DNA of 64,000 nt. Origin: Gymnopus androsaceus JB14. Taxonomy: Eukaryota > Basidiomycota > Agaricomycetes > Agaricales > Omphalotaceae. Below the pieces are notes generated by a model, which saw nothing but the letters and a program-made list of their open reading frames with translations, had not been told where the DNA came from and did not search any database. The stretch lies in the NCBI GenBank assembly GCA_009733575.1, contig ML769399.1, positions 160,653 through 224,652 on the forward strand. Reading direction: 5' to 3'. How positions within the stretch are numbered: the first letter of the stretch is position 1; each line of letters opens with the position of its first letter. Position numbers and translations under genes: made by a program. Below are positions 1 to 10,138 of this stretch, in pieces.

Positions 1-1826
1 TCTGTGAACAGCATTAGGTATGACACTCCCCCTTTGCTCTGTGTTCGAGTCTGACCAAAAAGGTCGATATGTACTCTTTCCAGGACCTCGGTCTCATGCG
101 AAACCTGTTCGTCGAAGGGCCTCCGGACAGCTTTGCCATACAGGCATGATTCGCACATGCCGTATACTTCATTTGAAGTGATCTTCAGTCCATCTACCAG
201 ATTCCGTTTCGCCATCCTAAGGATCCTCGGTATGGCAACATGTCCCAGTCGTCGATGCCAGGTCAGTATGTCTACTGCTCTGTCATGGGACCTCGCGGAG
301 TTTGTACTGACGTTAACGTTTTCCAGTATTTCGACCTCGTACATCCTCCCACTGCCAACGCCCACCATCATTGTGTTTCCCGTTTTGGTCATAACTGTCA
401 ATGTGCCGTTTCCCCATTCCCCTTGGTAGTTGCGCCTGTCGAGAGTTGACAGGGAAATGAGATTGTGGGCGAACTCCGGTGTATGTTTGACATTATGGAG
501 TCTAATCAATCTCTTTTCCCCGTCGACCTGGGTAGCAAATTCTACCGTTCCAATCCCCAGGATATGGAACTGTCCACCAGTCCCTGCGACTGCGCTATTC
601 CCCTTTTCATTGACTTCCTTGTATTCAATGAAATGTGCACGCTCTACCCAGCAGTGATCCGTTGCTCCGGAATCTATGAAGGTCTGCACGGTTTTGGTCA
701 AAGGTGAGTACAGGGGTATATTCTGTGCTTTACACGCAGTACACTCGTGTTTAGGTACTAGGGGATGTAATGGATCAGGTCCGTGACTATCTACTCTTCC
801 TCCTCGCTGACCTTCCCCCGTGTCTAGAATGGCATGAGCGACCCTAGTGGGGGCGTCAGGAGGTGTTGATGAGGAAGAGGAGACCGTGGACATACCGTCG
901 TCCGAGTGGGCGGAACCGACATAGACATCGATGGGGGAACTGGTGTCGACAACCGATGCTTTGGTACCGTACTTGTCCTTCCAGGACTTCGGGGCCTTAC
1001 CCTCGGCCCCACCACCTCTAGCCCAGCATCTATCAATGGTGTGGCCGATTTTGGTGGGACAAAGAGGATTGGTACAGATTGGGCGTTCTCTCTTGGGTGA
1101 CAGTGAACTCGAGCTGGCAGCTTGGGTAGCTAGGTGCTGCGCGACGAGGGCAGCAACTCGTTTCTTGATATAGTCGTCGTCCCCATCTCGGGCACGTCCG
1201 ACTTTGTCAAGGTAGAGGCGGTGGAGGTAGGTGAAGGCCTCCGCGCTGAACAACCCTGGGACATTCAGGACGTAGTCCTTCCAGGTATCCGGCATGGACG
1301 CAATAACGATCATCCTGAACTGGTAGTCGTTGCAGGTTCCACCGAGGTTATGAAGGGCTTTCAACAGATTCTTCATCCGTTTCTCGTGCTCCTCCATCGT
1401 TGTGGTATCGGGATTGAATTTATGCTCACGGAGGGTTGTGTCCGCAATGTGGATACGTTGCTCGTCTCGGGATTCGTATTTCTTGGTAAGGTACTGCCAC
1501 GTCTTGTGTGCAGTGTCTCCTCGTTCGATTCCGATGCCGATAGGGTCAGTGCAATTCAGGTAGATGATTGACGCTACCATGCGTTCGCGTTGATTCCATT
1601 CGCCAGGAGAGGGAGATTGACTATCGACCGGTGATGCCGTTTGGGCCGTATAGATGTATGTAGCCGACGTTGGTTTGGGGATGGATCCGTCGAGGTATCC
1701 ATTAAGGCCCCTAACTTGTACGTTGAGCTCAACTCGGTCCTTGAAGGCCCGCCAGGTATCCTGTCCCGATAGCTGCGATGCTTCGGGGAATGAAGGTACG
1801 TTCAGGAGTGAGTTTCCTGAAGACAT
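1..1826 (-). CDS. Ty1/copia retrotransposon Gag-Pol, 5' part (cut by window edge)
   Basis: One uninterrupted reading frame runs on the minus strand from ATG at 1826 to the window edge, at least 608 codons. The first ~270 residues are a copia-type Gag followed by a zinc-knuckle-like CTNPLCPTKIGHTIDRC, whose C-x4-C-x5-H-x4-C spacing differs from the usual CX2CX4HX4C. The aspartic protease motif DSGATDH follows, then the GAG-pre-integrase motif WHRRLGH with the downstream CESC pair, and the beginning of the integrase core (HIDLFG). Reverse transcriptase and RNase H would lie outside the window. The 5' LTR is directly upstream at 1906-2209. The absence of stops or frameshifts suggests a fairly young copy. 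Order protease-integrase identifies copia rather than gypsy. The rest of the element cannot be judged. Confidence 0.93.
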   Translation of the reverse strand, partial: MSSGNSLLNVPSFPEASQLSGQDTWRAFKDRVELNVQVRGLNGYLDGSIPKPTSATYIYTAQTASPVDSQSPSPGEWNQRERMVASIIYLNCTDPIGIGIERGDTAHKTWQYLTKKYESRDEQRIHIADTTLREHKFNPDTTTMEEHEKRMKNLLKALHNLGGTCNDYQFRMIVIASMPDTWKDYVLNVPGLFSAEAFTYLHRLYLDKVGRARDGDDDYIKKRVAALVAQHLATQAASSSSLSPKRERPICTNPLCPTKIGHTIDRCWARGGGAEGKAPKSWKDKYGTKASVVDTSSPIDVYVGSAHSDDGMSTVSSSSSTPPDAPTRVAHAILDTGEGQRGGRVDSHGPDPLHPLVPKHECTACKAQNIPLYSPLTKTVQTFIDSGATDHCWVERAHFIEYKEVNEKGNSAVAGTGGQFHILGIGTVEFATQVDGEKRLIRLHNVKHTPEFAHNLISLSTLDRRNYQGEWGNGTLTVMTKTGNTMMVGVGSGRMYEVEILENVNVSTNSARSHDRAVDILTWHRRLGHVAIPRILRMAKRNLVDGLKITSNEVYGMCESCLYGKAVRRPFDEQVSHETEVLERVHIDLFGQTRTQSKGGVSYLMLFT

Positions 1827-1905
1827 GGAGTCCTGGATTGGGTAGTTGGTTCGATTTGTCTGTGAGTTGTCCCTTCAAGCTCGTAGGGCACCCAGTCTCA
1901 TAATC

Positions 1906-2209
1906 TGTAGGTAAATATAAATCTCAGTTGGACGTAATGGTAACGGTACAACTATACCTGTAGGTAAATATAAATCTAGTGACGACGTGAGTATCAGAAC
2001 AGTAAGTAAACGGTAAATCTCACCTCAGTTGGACGTAATGGTAACGGTACAACTGAGGGAGGGAAAAGTCTGTCCGCTGGATATATAGGTCGATCGTATG
2101 ATCGGCGTAGGTAAGCGGAAACCACGAAACCGGGAAAAACATATAAGTAGATAGAAAAGGAAAGACAAAGCGTATAGTATCGAGGACCGTACGGAGTATT
2201 GCTCCAACA
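1906..2209 (-). mobile_element. 5' LTR of the copia element
   Basis: On the minus strand the LTR opens with TGTTGG at 2209, a typical copia LTR start, and closes with CTACA at 1906, about 80 bp before the Gag ATG. A TATATAT box-like sequence lies near 2080-2087. The sequence just after the LTR (about 1888-1905, starting GATTATGAGACTGGG on the minus strand) is the expected primer-binding position, but I could not match it to a tRNA. The 3' half holds two internal direct duplications: 20 bp at 1905-1924/1958-1977 and 29 bp at 1925-1953/2026-2054. The right-hand LTR and target-site duplication lie outside the window, so the ends are inferred from motifs only. Confidence 0.7.
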
Positions 2210-2855
2210 CGCTTCCATAAGAGCATGCGCCAGCGCTTCATCGGCTTCTCCAATAGCCTTTTGGCTGCGATCGAGATGAGCACGAGCACATTTGTAACAC
2301 TCCGCCCGGTCGGATTTGAGCTCCTTCATCAGCGCGAGGTGACGTCCTACATCTGCCAGACCATCGTTGACTTTGGCTATCGTTTGGGCGGAATCACTCC
2401 CTCCAACATATCGACATCCATCTCGAAGCTGCTCAAGCTTCTTCACCTTCGCCCCCACCTTTTGAATTATATATTGTTCCGGTTCATTCCTAACAAACTC
2501 CAACTCCTCTACCTCATCGAAACCCATCTCGGCGGCATCACGGACGCGCCACGTAGCAAAAGAGACATCGCTATCCTCGGACTCATCTGAGTCTGAGCCA
2601 AAGGATCTATCTTCCTCAAAGTCACAGCTACGGCCCGAGCTATGTATCGCGTCCTCTGCTTGTTCCAGAATAGTGATCACCAAGTTTCTCCCGGTTCGGT
2701 CGCTGCTCTAATGAGGTGTGACTTCGCAAAATGAAGTGGAACGAGATCACCATGAGCTTGAGCTTGAGTGTCGCCTCCTGCGACGTGGTCTCGAGCGTCT
2801 TCTTGAAGCGTTCCGTATTCCCAAATTTTACTCGTTCGATAGTAGAAGATCTCAT
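2210..2855 (-). pseudogene. Hypothetical acidic coiled-coil protein gene interrupted by the copia LTR
   Basis: Minus-strand coding potential begins at ATG 2855 (MRSSTIERVKFGNTERF). After a probable ~43 nt intron it continues as an acidic, helix-rich segment containing VRDAAEMGFDEVEELEF and KAIGEADEALAHALMEA. The frame runs straight into the LTR start at 2209, where the remaining residues are LTR-encoded nonsense. The composition (many E, D, A and K, and heptad-like spacing) resembles a real coiled-coil protein, but no family is recognised. The most likely reading is a host gene whose 3' half was separated by the retrotransposon. The rest should lie beyond the left window edge. The first intron is only a guess. 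Confidence 0.4.
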
Positions 2856-5086
2856 TACGGCGTGATATACGACGTTATCCTGGAAGTAGATTCAAGAGTT
2901 AACTAGTTAGTCAACGAAGAGAATGTAGAAAGCATCTAAAATTTATCATTAGGCCTAGGGATGTCGAAGTAGTGGCAAAGTAGTAGACGAAAGTAAGAAC
3001 CTTCAAGTTGAAATTAACCAAAAAGTCGACAGTCTTTTATACAGCCGTCACTGCACAGAAGGGAACCCAGGAAATCCCCAAATCTACATCATAAAAAAAC
3101 AAACGGCAGCGAACCTTCCCAACGATTTCCGATACTTAGTTTTCCCTTGCCAATAATCGGGCATACTTCAACGTCCGTGTTTGACGATAAGGAAAACCTG
3201 ATCTCAAAAAAGCAACAGGTTGCATTGCTCATTCCTTTGTTTATTCCATAGGACCTGGAACCTATCGTTTTAGAGCATTCCAGGATAAAAGAGACGCTAG
3301 ATCCACAATCAGGTTGCTTTATGCCCTTTTCAGAAGTGAAGTAATAATAGGGACGAGTTCAACTTGTGGGACGGGAAAGAAAAGGAAAGAAGCACTCATT
3401 TGCGTGGCTCCTCGTTCTCTTTCGCTCACCACGATGGTCAGTGAACCTGTGGACTGTATCATCGGAATTCTCTACATTCACTCTGATAAATCTACTCTCT
3501 TCAATTACGTGTTGAGTGGGAAAGCTTGGGCTCGCGCTTCGCAGCGTATCATAATCTTAAACCATCTCTCTCTCAGTTCCTATGCCACAGGGTTACGGGG
3601 ATGCCGATCGAGATGAATAAAGACGACGAGTATATGAGGATAACAATAGGCTCGTTTCGTTGTTCAACAAAAACATAAGTCTCGCATCTCATGTTCTGTG
3701 TCTGGATCTGGCGGACTACGGGGATGCTGTTTTTACAAGGACACCGTATTGTCTTCTCCACCGCTAAAGTCGTCGATCGGCTGTCGATCCAAATTGAAGA
3801 AACTAGCACTCAACGACGTGACTGGAATGCGCTAGATTCCGATTTGAGTACGCGGATTCGTTGAATTGGCATCTCTTTTATACATCTGAAGGTACTGAAA
3901 ATCGTGGGCGGGCGTTGCAGTGAGAATACACCGATTCCTACTAGTGAGCTTGATAAATCAACACTCGACGTCGGTCCTTTTTTCACTTGGCTACCTCTTG
4001 ACGCTTTTCCTCTCAGACATTCATGTCGGATACACACCTATACACCTGAAAGCTGGTTAATCTCCGCCAACGCAACTCTTACCGTGACTCTTACACCCCT
4101 ATTCCGTGGATTCGGTCTCTTTGAACTATGGGGGTCCGTTAAATTGAACCCCCTCTCGAACTCAGATTAGACCAGGCATCCACTCCAACATCTGAATCAA
4201 GCTAAACCACCATCATTATGGCTTATCAGAGAATCTTCTGTGGGACCACTGAGCTGCATTTGATACGCTGCTTGAAAAGCCGGAGTTTGACTCACTGGAC
4301 ACGGTGAAAATCGTGATGAAGGGGCCTGGAATATTAAATAGGTGACGAAACATCGTGAAGATACTTTGAGGGAAGCATTCTAAAGGTATCGGGGGAGCTG
4401 AAATCAAAGTTGTTAGAAGGTATCAGCAGATCCATCTCCGAATTAAAGTTTAAAGTTTTAGGATCTTGCCAGTCGAAGAGAATTTATGTCAAGTTGCATC
4501 TCAAGACGGTACGTGTGAATACAATTTGCCTCATCAAACTCAAACCTGCCTGTTCAGTGACTTCACCTCGACTGACCAAGTTAGCGAACGCTAGCACCGT
4601 TGAGATAATGCGTTCTGTTTATCCAAGTGTACGCGCAGGCTAAACCTCGTACTACGGTCGGGTCATTCCAACATTGGATTCCATCCTTGCTGATGATGGC
4701 CACTTGCCGGTGAATACTACCCTATGTACGTACCAGAATGTACCCGAGTCTGTGGTCTGACTTCGTCGGTAGAGGCTCGTACAAAAGGTCCCCATCGCAC
4801 GATTTCAACTTGGTGCTATGATTCGGGTAATTTAATTGTCATGAGCCTGTGAAGGTCCAAGGAGTACCGGCCTTTGCGAACCCCTTGTTGGCCGGTTGTC
4901 TCCACAGAGCTACGAGATACTTACCGAACCCTTGTGCGAGCACGAATAAAACTATGCTCCATCCCAGAGTTCTTCTTAAGCTCCGGTGCTTCCATGCTTT
5001 CCGAGTTTTTTCAGCTCCCCCAGAGTCGTAATGAGGTTGGTCCCGTATTCTCAACTTTACACATTGGTTTTGATTTTGTTGTAGAT
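2856..5086. other. Intergenic stretch without recognisable gene
   Basis: Reading frames here are short, overlap on both strands and lack family motifs or plausible splice-linked exons. No tRNA, long repeat or transposon motif was recognised. It separates the interrupted gene on the left from the membrane-protein gene on the right. Confidence 0.5.
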
Positions 5087-6722
5087 ATGACTCCTTACGG
5101 CCCACGTCAATTCTGGGCCTCAGTGTTGTGGCTTGCATTCGAAATACACGGGGTCCTCAGCGAAAACGTTAACATCACTGTGGACGATTCAGCCTCTAAC
5201 ATACTCTATCAACCGCTGGAATTTTGGTTTACAAACTCCGATGGTTGTGCCAATTGTCTTCATCCTGCAACATCCCTGGCATTCAACAACACATATCATT
5301 TTGGGATGCACAATACTACTGTAGATGCGGATGACCTTGTCGCCGCAACCTCGACAGCAAATGTAGCAATCCCCACTGTACACAGGAAGCCCACCGGCGA
5401 GGACTCCGACGATATGGGGAAAGACAATGACTCGGACGACGATATCGATACGGTTGATGATGATGACAGGAAAAAAGGACGAATACGACAGAGGCTGGAT
5501 TCTGACGATCCCGGGTTCGTAGACCCTCTCGTTACAGCTCAGTTTAACTTTACCGGTAATTGCTCGAACGCTTCATGGACCCAATTGACGTTACTAACTA
5601 ACTGCAGGCTCTGCGGTCTACCTCTTCTGCATAGAACCTTTGTCTATACCATCTTCTCCAGCGTCTCCGACGACTATGAATCTTTCATTCACTTTGGACG
5701 GAATTCCTTCAGGCACTTTCTTCCATGAGGGCTCGTCATCTGCTCTTGGATTTACCTCCAACGTCCCGGTGCTTTCATTGGAAAATTTGATACAAGATCC
5801 TCACGTTCTTCTTGTAAACCTGGGGAGAAATTCGGTGTTCGCATTTGATTATATGATATACACTACCGGCCTTGCCACAACTTCGTTAACGCCTACTTCA
5901 ATCCCAGTGCCACCAACCTCCACTCCTAGTTCAGCTAAGTAAGTCCCATTCCACCTTGAATAACTGGTTGATAACGAGGAAAAATCAGAAATACGGACCA
6001 TCGGGATGTGGCAACATTTGGTGGTGCCGTTGGAGGAAGCGTTGGAGTCTTGGGCACTCTTGCATTGTGCATATTCCTCAGTATTTGGACACGTCGACGC
6101 AAGTCCGCGAAACGAGAAAGGCTGGCACGCGCTCGGGAACCCGAGATTAGTCCTGCCGATATTATGCCTCCAATGCTAGGGCCCGCTCCTTTCGTTCCCA
6201 GATATTTCCCCAGAACAGGCCCTCCCCCTCCCCCTCCGTATATCGCACCATCGAGCACCATTCGCACGCAAACCTCCTCATTGCACACCTTCACTTCTCA
6301 TCCTGTCGTACATCCCAGCCCTCCGCCGCTGTATCGTGACGAACGCTCTCATGACTCGGCTGCCTCCGAGTCACCGGTGTCACCAATTGCAAGACTTTCA
6401 CCATCTTTGCTTCCCTCTCCTCTGGGACTGGACGAGGTAACGGTGAATGTAGCCGGAGCTCAAACCGAACTTCCGCCTCCTCCGCCTTTCGGGCAAGTCG
6501 TAGCCAGTTCGGTTATAATACCAGACGCGGACGAGATTACAGCATCCCGTGAACGAGAGATTCCAGAAATGGCACCACCAATCTCTTCTCGCCCTCCCTC
6601 CGTCCACGCCCACGACAATCTTACTGTACCCGGGCCTTCGTCTAGCTTCCCAGCGAGATATAGATAGGGACACGGAAGACCGCGGTCGTCTCACACCACC
6701 CGGTCCAAATGAGCCCCAGTGA
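5087..6722 (+). CDS. Type I single-pass membrane protein, Pro-rich cytoplasmic tail
   Basis: Three exons: 5087-5555, 5608-5938 and 5989 to the end, with introns of 52 and 50 nt (GTAATT..TGCAG with a CTAAC branch site, and GTAAGT..TCAG). The start MTPYGPRQFWASVLWLAFEI gives a signal peptide. A luminal domain with N-glycosylation sites and an acidic Asp-rich loop follows. The first junction restores FTGSAVYLFC, a motif seen in many Agaricomycete membrane proteins. The transmembrane helix is GVLGTLALCIFLSIW, followed by basic RRRKSAKRER and a long Pro/Ser-rich tail with PPPPPP and PPPPLYRDER-like stretches. The current frame stops at 6667 (FPARYR). Skipping one base in the CCC run at about 6649-6651 would continue as RDTEDRGRLTPPGPNEPQ to a TGA at 6720-6722, a more natural end. 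Function unknown. Confidence 0.75.
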
Positions 6723-9700
6723 TTGGTAAGTACACACCCAATTGAGAGGCGAACGATACCAGGTAGCCGAGCCCCCACTGTGAATTTCAATGCAAAAATG
6801 CATTGATCTCAGTCGACCAATTATCTCTGTGAATGCATATATATTTATCTATAGTCTATGGAGGAGGACGTGTCTCCACGCTCGGGAGTACAAGGCGGTT
6901 ATGAGAAATATGATTAATAATCATCCCGAGATTTTTGGGCAGCGGGATAGTGTACCTGACAAACGCCGCTATAACTCTGAGTTTGCTGAATGATGCTTAG
7001 GGCGGGCCAAGATTGGGCGCCGCAAAAAAACAAACCCCTCAAGTCCAAGGGCAATGCGATATAGTATGTCATTATCAAGACTTAGACTTAGTATAGTATA
7101 TAGTATGAGAAAGGAAGAGCTTGTCAATGGGGAAATCAAGTGCGACTTCCATCTAAGGCTAGAGTAGATCCCACTAAGATCTCGGTCCCAGTAGTTAGTC
7201 TCCATTTCTCGGATCTACGGAAAAAAACTGTAACGGACTTTAGTACTGTACCTGGCAATTAAATAATTCTCCTATTCATAAGACTAAGACACCAGGTCTT
7301 TAGCTCGTCATTATCGCTAGGATTTATCGAGGGTCCTTCGAATTCCGGAGTTGCTGCCAAGAATAATTGTGCGGGACTAAAAAGGAATAAATCAAGGAAT
7401 GGTAGTAGCCTCATCGTCCCATTAATTGTAAGGACCAACCTGTGCGCGCGTGGAAAAAGATCCACAGCGTACCAAGCCTAAATTTTTCTGCGTTTGGATT
7501 AGTTTTGCGGTATGTCTGGCTAAGCCGTTTTGACGAGAATGAATTTGAGATTATAAGGCATAGTAGGGAGGGAAGTGCGACCTGTAGAAGGGAAGCCTAC
7601 CAGTAGGGAACCAGAACAGGACCTAGGTGCTATCACCGCAAGCATCTCGAGGCAGTAAGCTCGATTGTTTTTTTGAACTCAAGGCACGCACTGAGTACCA
7701 GCCAGAAGGAACTAGGTACACAGAAACTAGAACGTGAAAAAGCCACGAATGAACTTAGTTAAATGCAAAATCTATCTGTTCATCAAAGAAAAAAAGTTCA
7801 TCATCTTCAAGAAGCCGCCGCAAAGCATTGCCACGAAACGTTTTGTTGAACGGATCTGGAATAAATACATACATTGTTCTCCGATGATTTTAACGTATGC
7901 CAAACGGAGAGAGATTTTGACACTGAGCAGATTTGTGTTGCGATGTCATCTCAGTTTCAAGTTCAAGACATAATGATTCAGAAGAGCGCCGCCATGCACT
8001 TGTCTGATTCCAAGCAAAGTCATTTTAGTAAATGAATTGAGAAAGAAGCGCAACTTACGATGCAAGATCAAGTTTTGTGAAAGATGAACACTGAATGAAT
8101 TTTTTTTTGTTTGACAGAATCTGGAAATGACCCAAGACATACATACGGCCAAAACGACATTCTCATACTTTTAAAAATGTCGGGAGATCGACTATAAGTA
8201 TTAAATGCTAAATGCAAATTGTTTATGAGATTTTAGGGGAGGATGTGAAAGTGAGTACTGTACGACAAAACCATGCATTTGCTATGATCCACGGCGGCGC
8301 GAACAGCGCTTCGAGTTTCGCAAAGGCCCCGACGCTGACCCGTACCGAGCATATACATAATTAATTAAATTTCTGTCGTCCCTAGTCTCGAGTCTGTTGG
8401 AAATTCGATGAAATGCGACTATTGCAAATACGTTCAAGTAGTTGCGAGTCTTGTGAAGGCTTGCTTTGACCTAGCTGAAATTAGAGATAGATAGATAGCC
8501 ACGCAAGTTCTTTGGCCCACCTAAATTCTCCGTAAATTTCAAGGACCTTGTAAATATTACACCTCCCCGCTGTATCGGCTGGGGTTCTGGGGTCTTCATC
8601 CGTAAACTTGAAGCATATACCGAAACAAATCTTCGAAGCATCTCGAGTATCCAGGGACTGAAAGTTACTGGCCAGGAAGTCACTGGAGATCCTTCATCAT
8701 GAGCGGGAGTATTTTGTGAATTTCAAGGACGGCGTTCGCATATAGCAGATTGAAAGTCCAAACCAAAAAGTCATTGGGGCGGAATATTACAACCCATTTT
8801 ATTATAGAGGATCTTGGAGCCATCGATATGCTATGTCTTTAAACAATGGTAAAGCTCCGGCTCATTCGGTTTTCTTTACGGCTCTTTTGAAGAGACGGCT
8901 GGAGACGATCCAGGAGTGTAAATTCTTGAATGGAAACTGAGACGATTTGCGTCAGAACAATTACCGTCCGAATGCTTATCATTGACACGGGATAAATTCA
9001 TTGGGTACATACCGTTTATGCGCGCGTTCAAACATTCAAAGTTCGTGGCTGGACGCTGCGTCTTGGAGCTGGAGCCATCGGTTAATCGGCTCCAGCGCTG
9101 CATATGTAAATGATAGTGGATCAATCTATAGCGTACATAGGAGATTCGTAGATCCCGTTCACTCACGCATATACAAAGAAGTCTGGGATTGCATCACCGA
9201 AAGTCTTTCAATAAGTAGCGTGGCGTTCATCGCCAATCCGCGCCTTCAAAGCTAATTCATTGACTGCTATTATCAGGTTGCGCGGGTAACATACCCGTCC
9301 TTGAGCAGGCTCAGAGTGCAATAACTTCTGCGTCACCTTCCGGTATGGGTCTGGAAGAGGCTGGATCACAATGTCGAGAGAAATCTCCGTATTCTGCATA
9401 GGCCCATGGGGTCAATTTAACATAAAGGGAACAAAGTCCCAACACCGGAGGTCGCGCGGTTCCTTCTAGGTCGGATGTCCGCCCATGTCCGTCCAATCAG
9501 ACATATGTTGAGAGTCCTGAACGAAAGAACAGTAGCTTTTTTTTGAGGCTTTCGGGACCTCGGGTCCATTGGAAGGATGTGAATATGTACTAAGGACGAG
9601 GACCGCATTTTGTTGGTTGCGACGAAGAGTGAATGCACCGCAATGGAGGCACTCGGCACATTGCGCACAAGTGGAGGAGAAGACTGAGAGGACCCTTGAT

Positions 9701-10138
9701 ATTCGGACTATCGAATCTATGACAAAGACAAATGGAGATGTGAGAGTATCGCCTCCTGATCGAGATGTCATGTCAGGTGATGGCCGGACCTGAAGCCGCC
9801 TCTTTGCTTTGCTCAGTACCGCCTCCTGTACTTATTGATTCGTGGGCCTCTGGATTCGAATTCCGTCCTAGGATCACTGATTACTCTTTCTCAAAAACTT
9901 TCGACTCTCTGGCTGATATTCGACCAAGTTTTCCTTCACTTTTTTTCTTTGTTCGCTCCCTGTTCCCCCCGGCTTACAATCACTACTACCATATATTCCG
10001 TCGCTAAACGGCATATTCAATTGCCTCGTTTACGAAGACGACCGAGTAATCTTCTCCAACGAACCACCACAATAGGCGACAAAATATCCAATACTATCGA
10101 TAGTTCACCTAATTTCCTACTAATCATCACTAATCTCC
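6723..10138. other. 3.4 kb gene-poor interval upstream of the STE12-type gene
   Basis: Only short scattered frames on both strands; none shows a domain, signal peptide or convincing exon chain. The last ~240 bp (from about 9900) turn pyrimidine-rich with long T and C runs (9940-9975), as expected for a basidiomycete promoter and 5' UTR. Frames between 9200 and 9770 on the minus strand are open but unrecognised. No tRNA or transposon signature was seen. Confidence 0.45.

Noticed and set aside
1134..1571. A 145-residue plus-strand frame
   Set aside because: It is antisense shadow of the copia Gag frame, which carries the recognisable motifs.
4874..5086. Extending the membrane protein to an earlier in-frame ATG
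   Set aside because: The upstream residues do not form a signal peptide, whereas ATG 5087 gives a clean one.
9208..9771. Chain of minus-strand frames as a gene upstream of the Ste12 gene
   Set aside because: No shared motif or consistent splice chain; composition like noncoding DNA.
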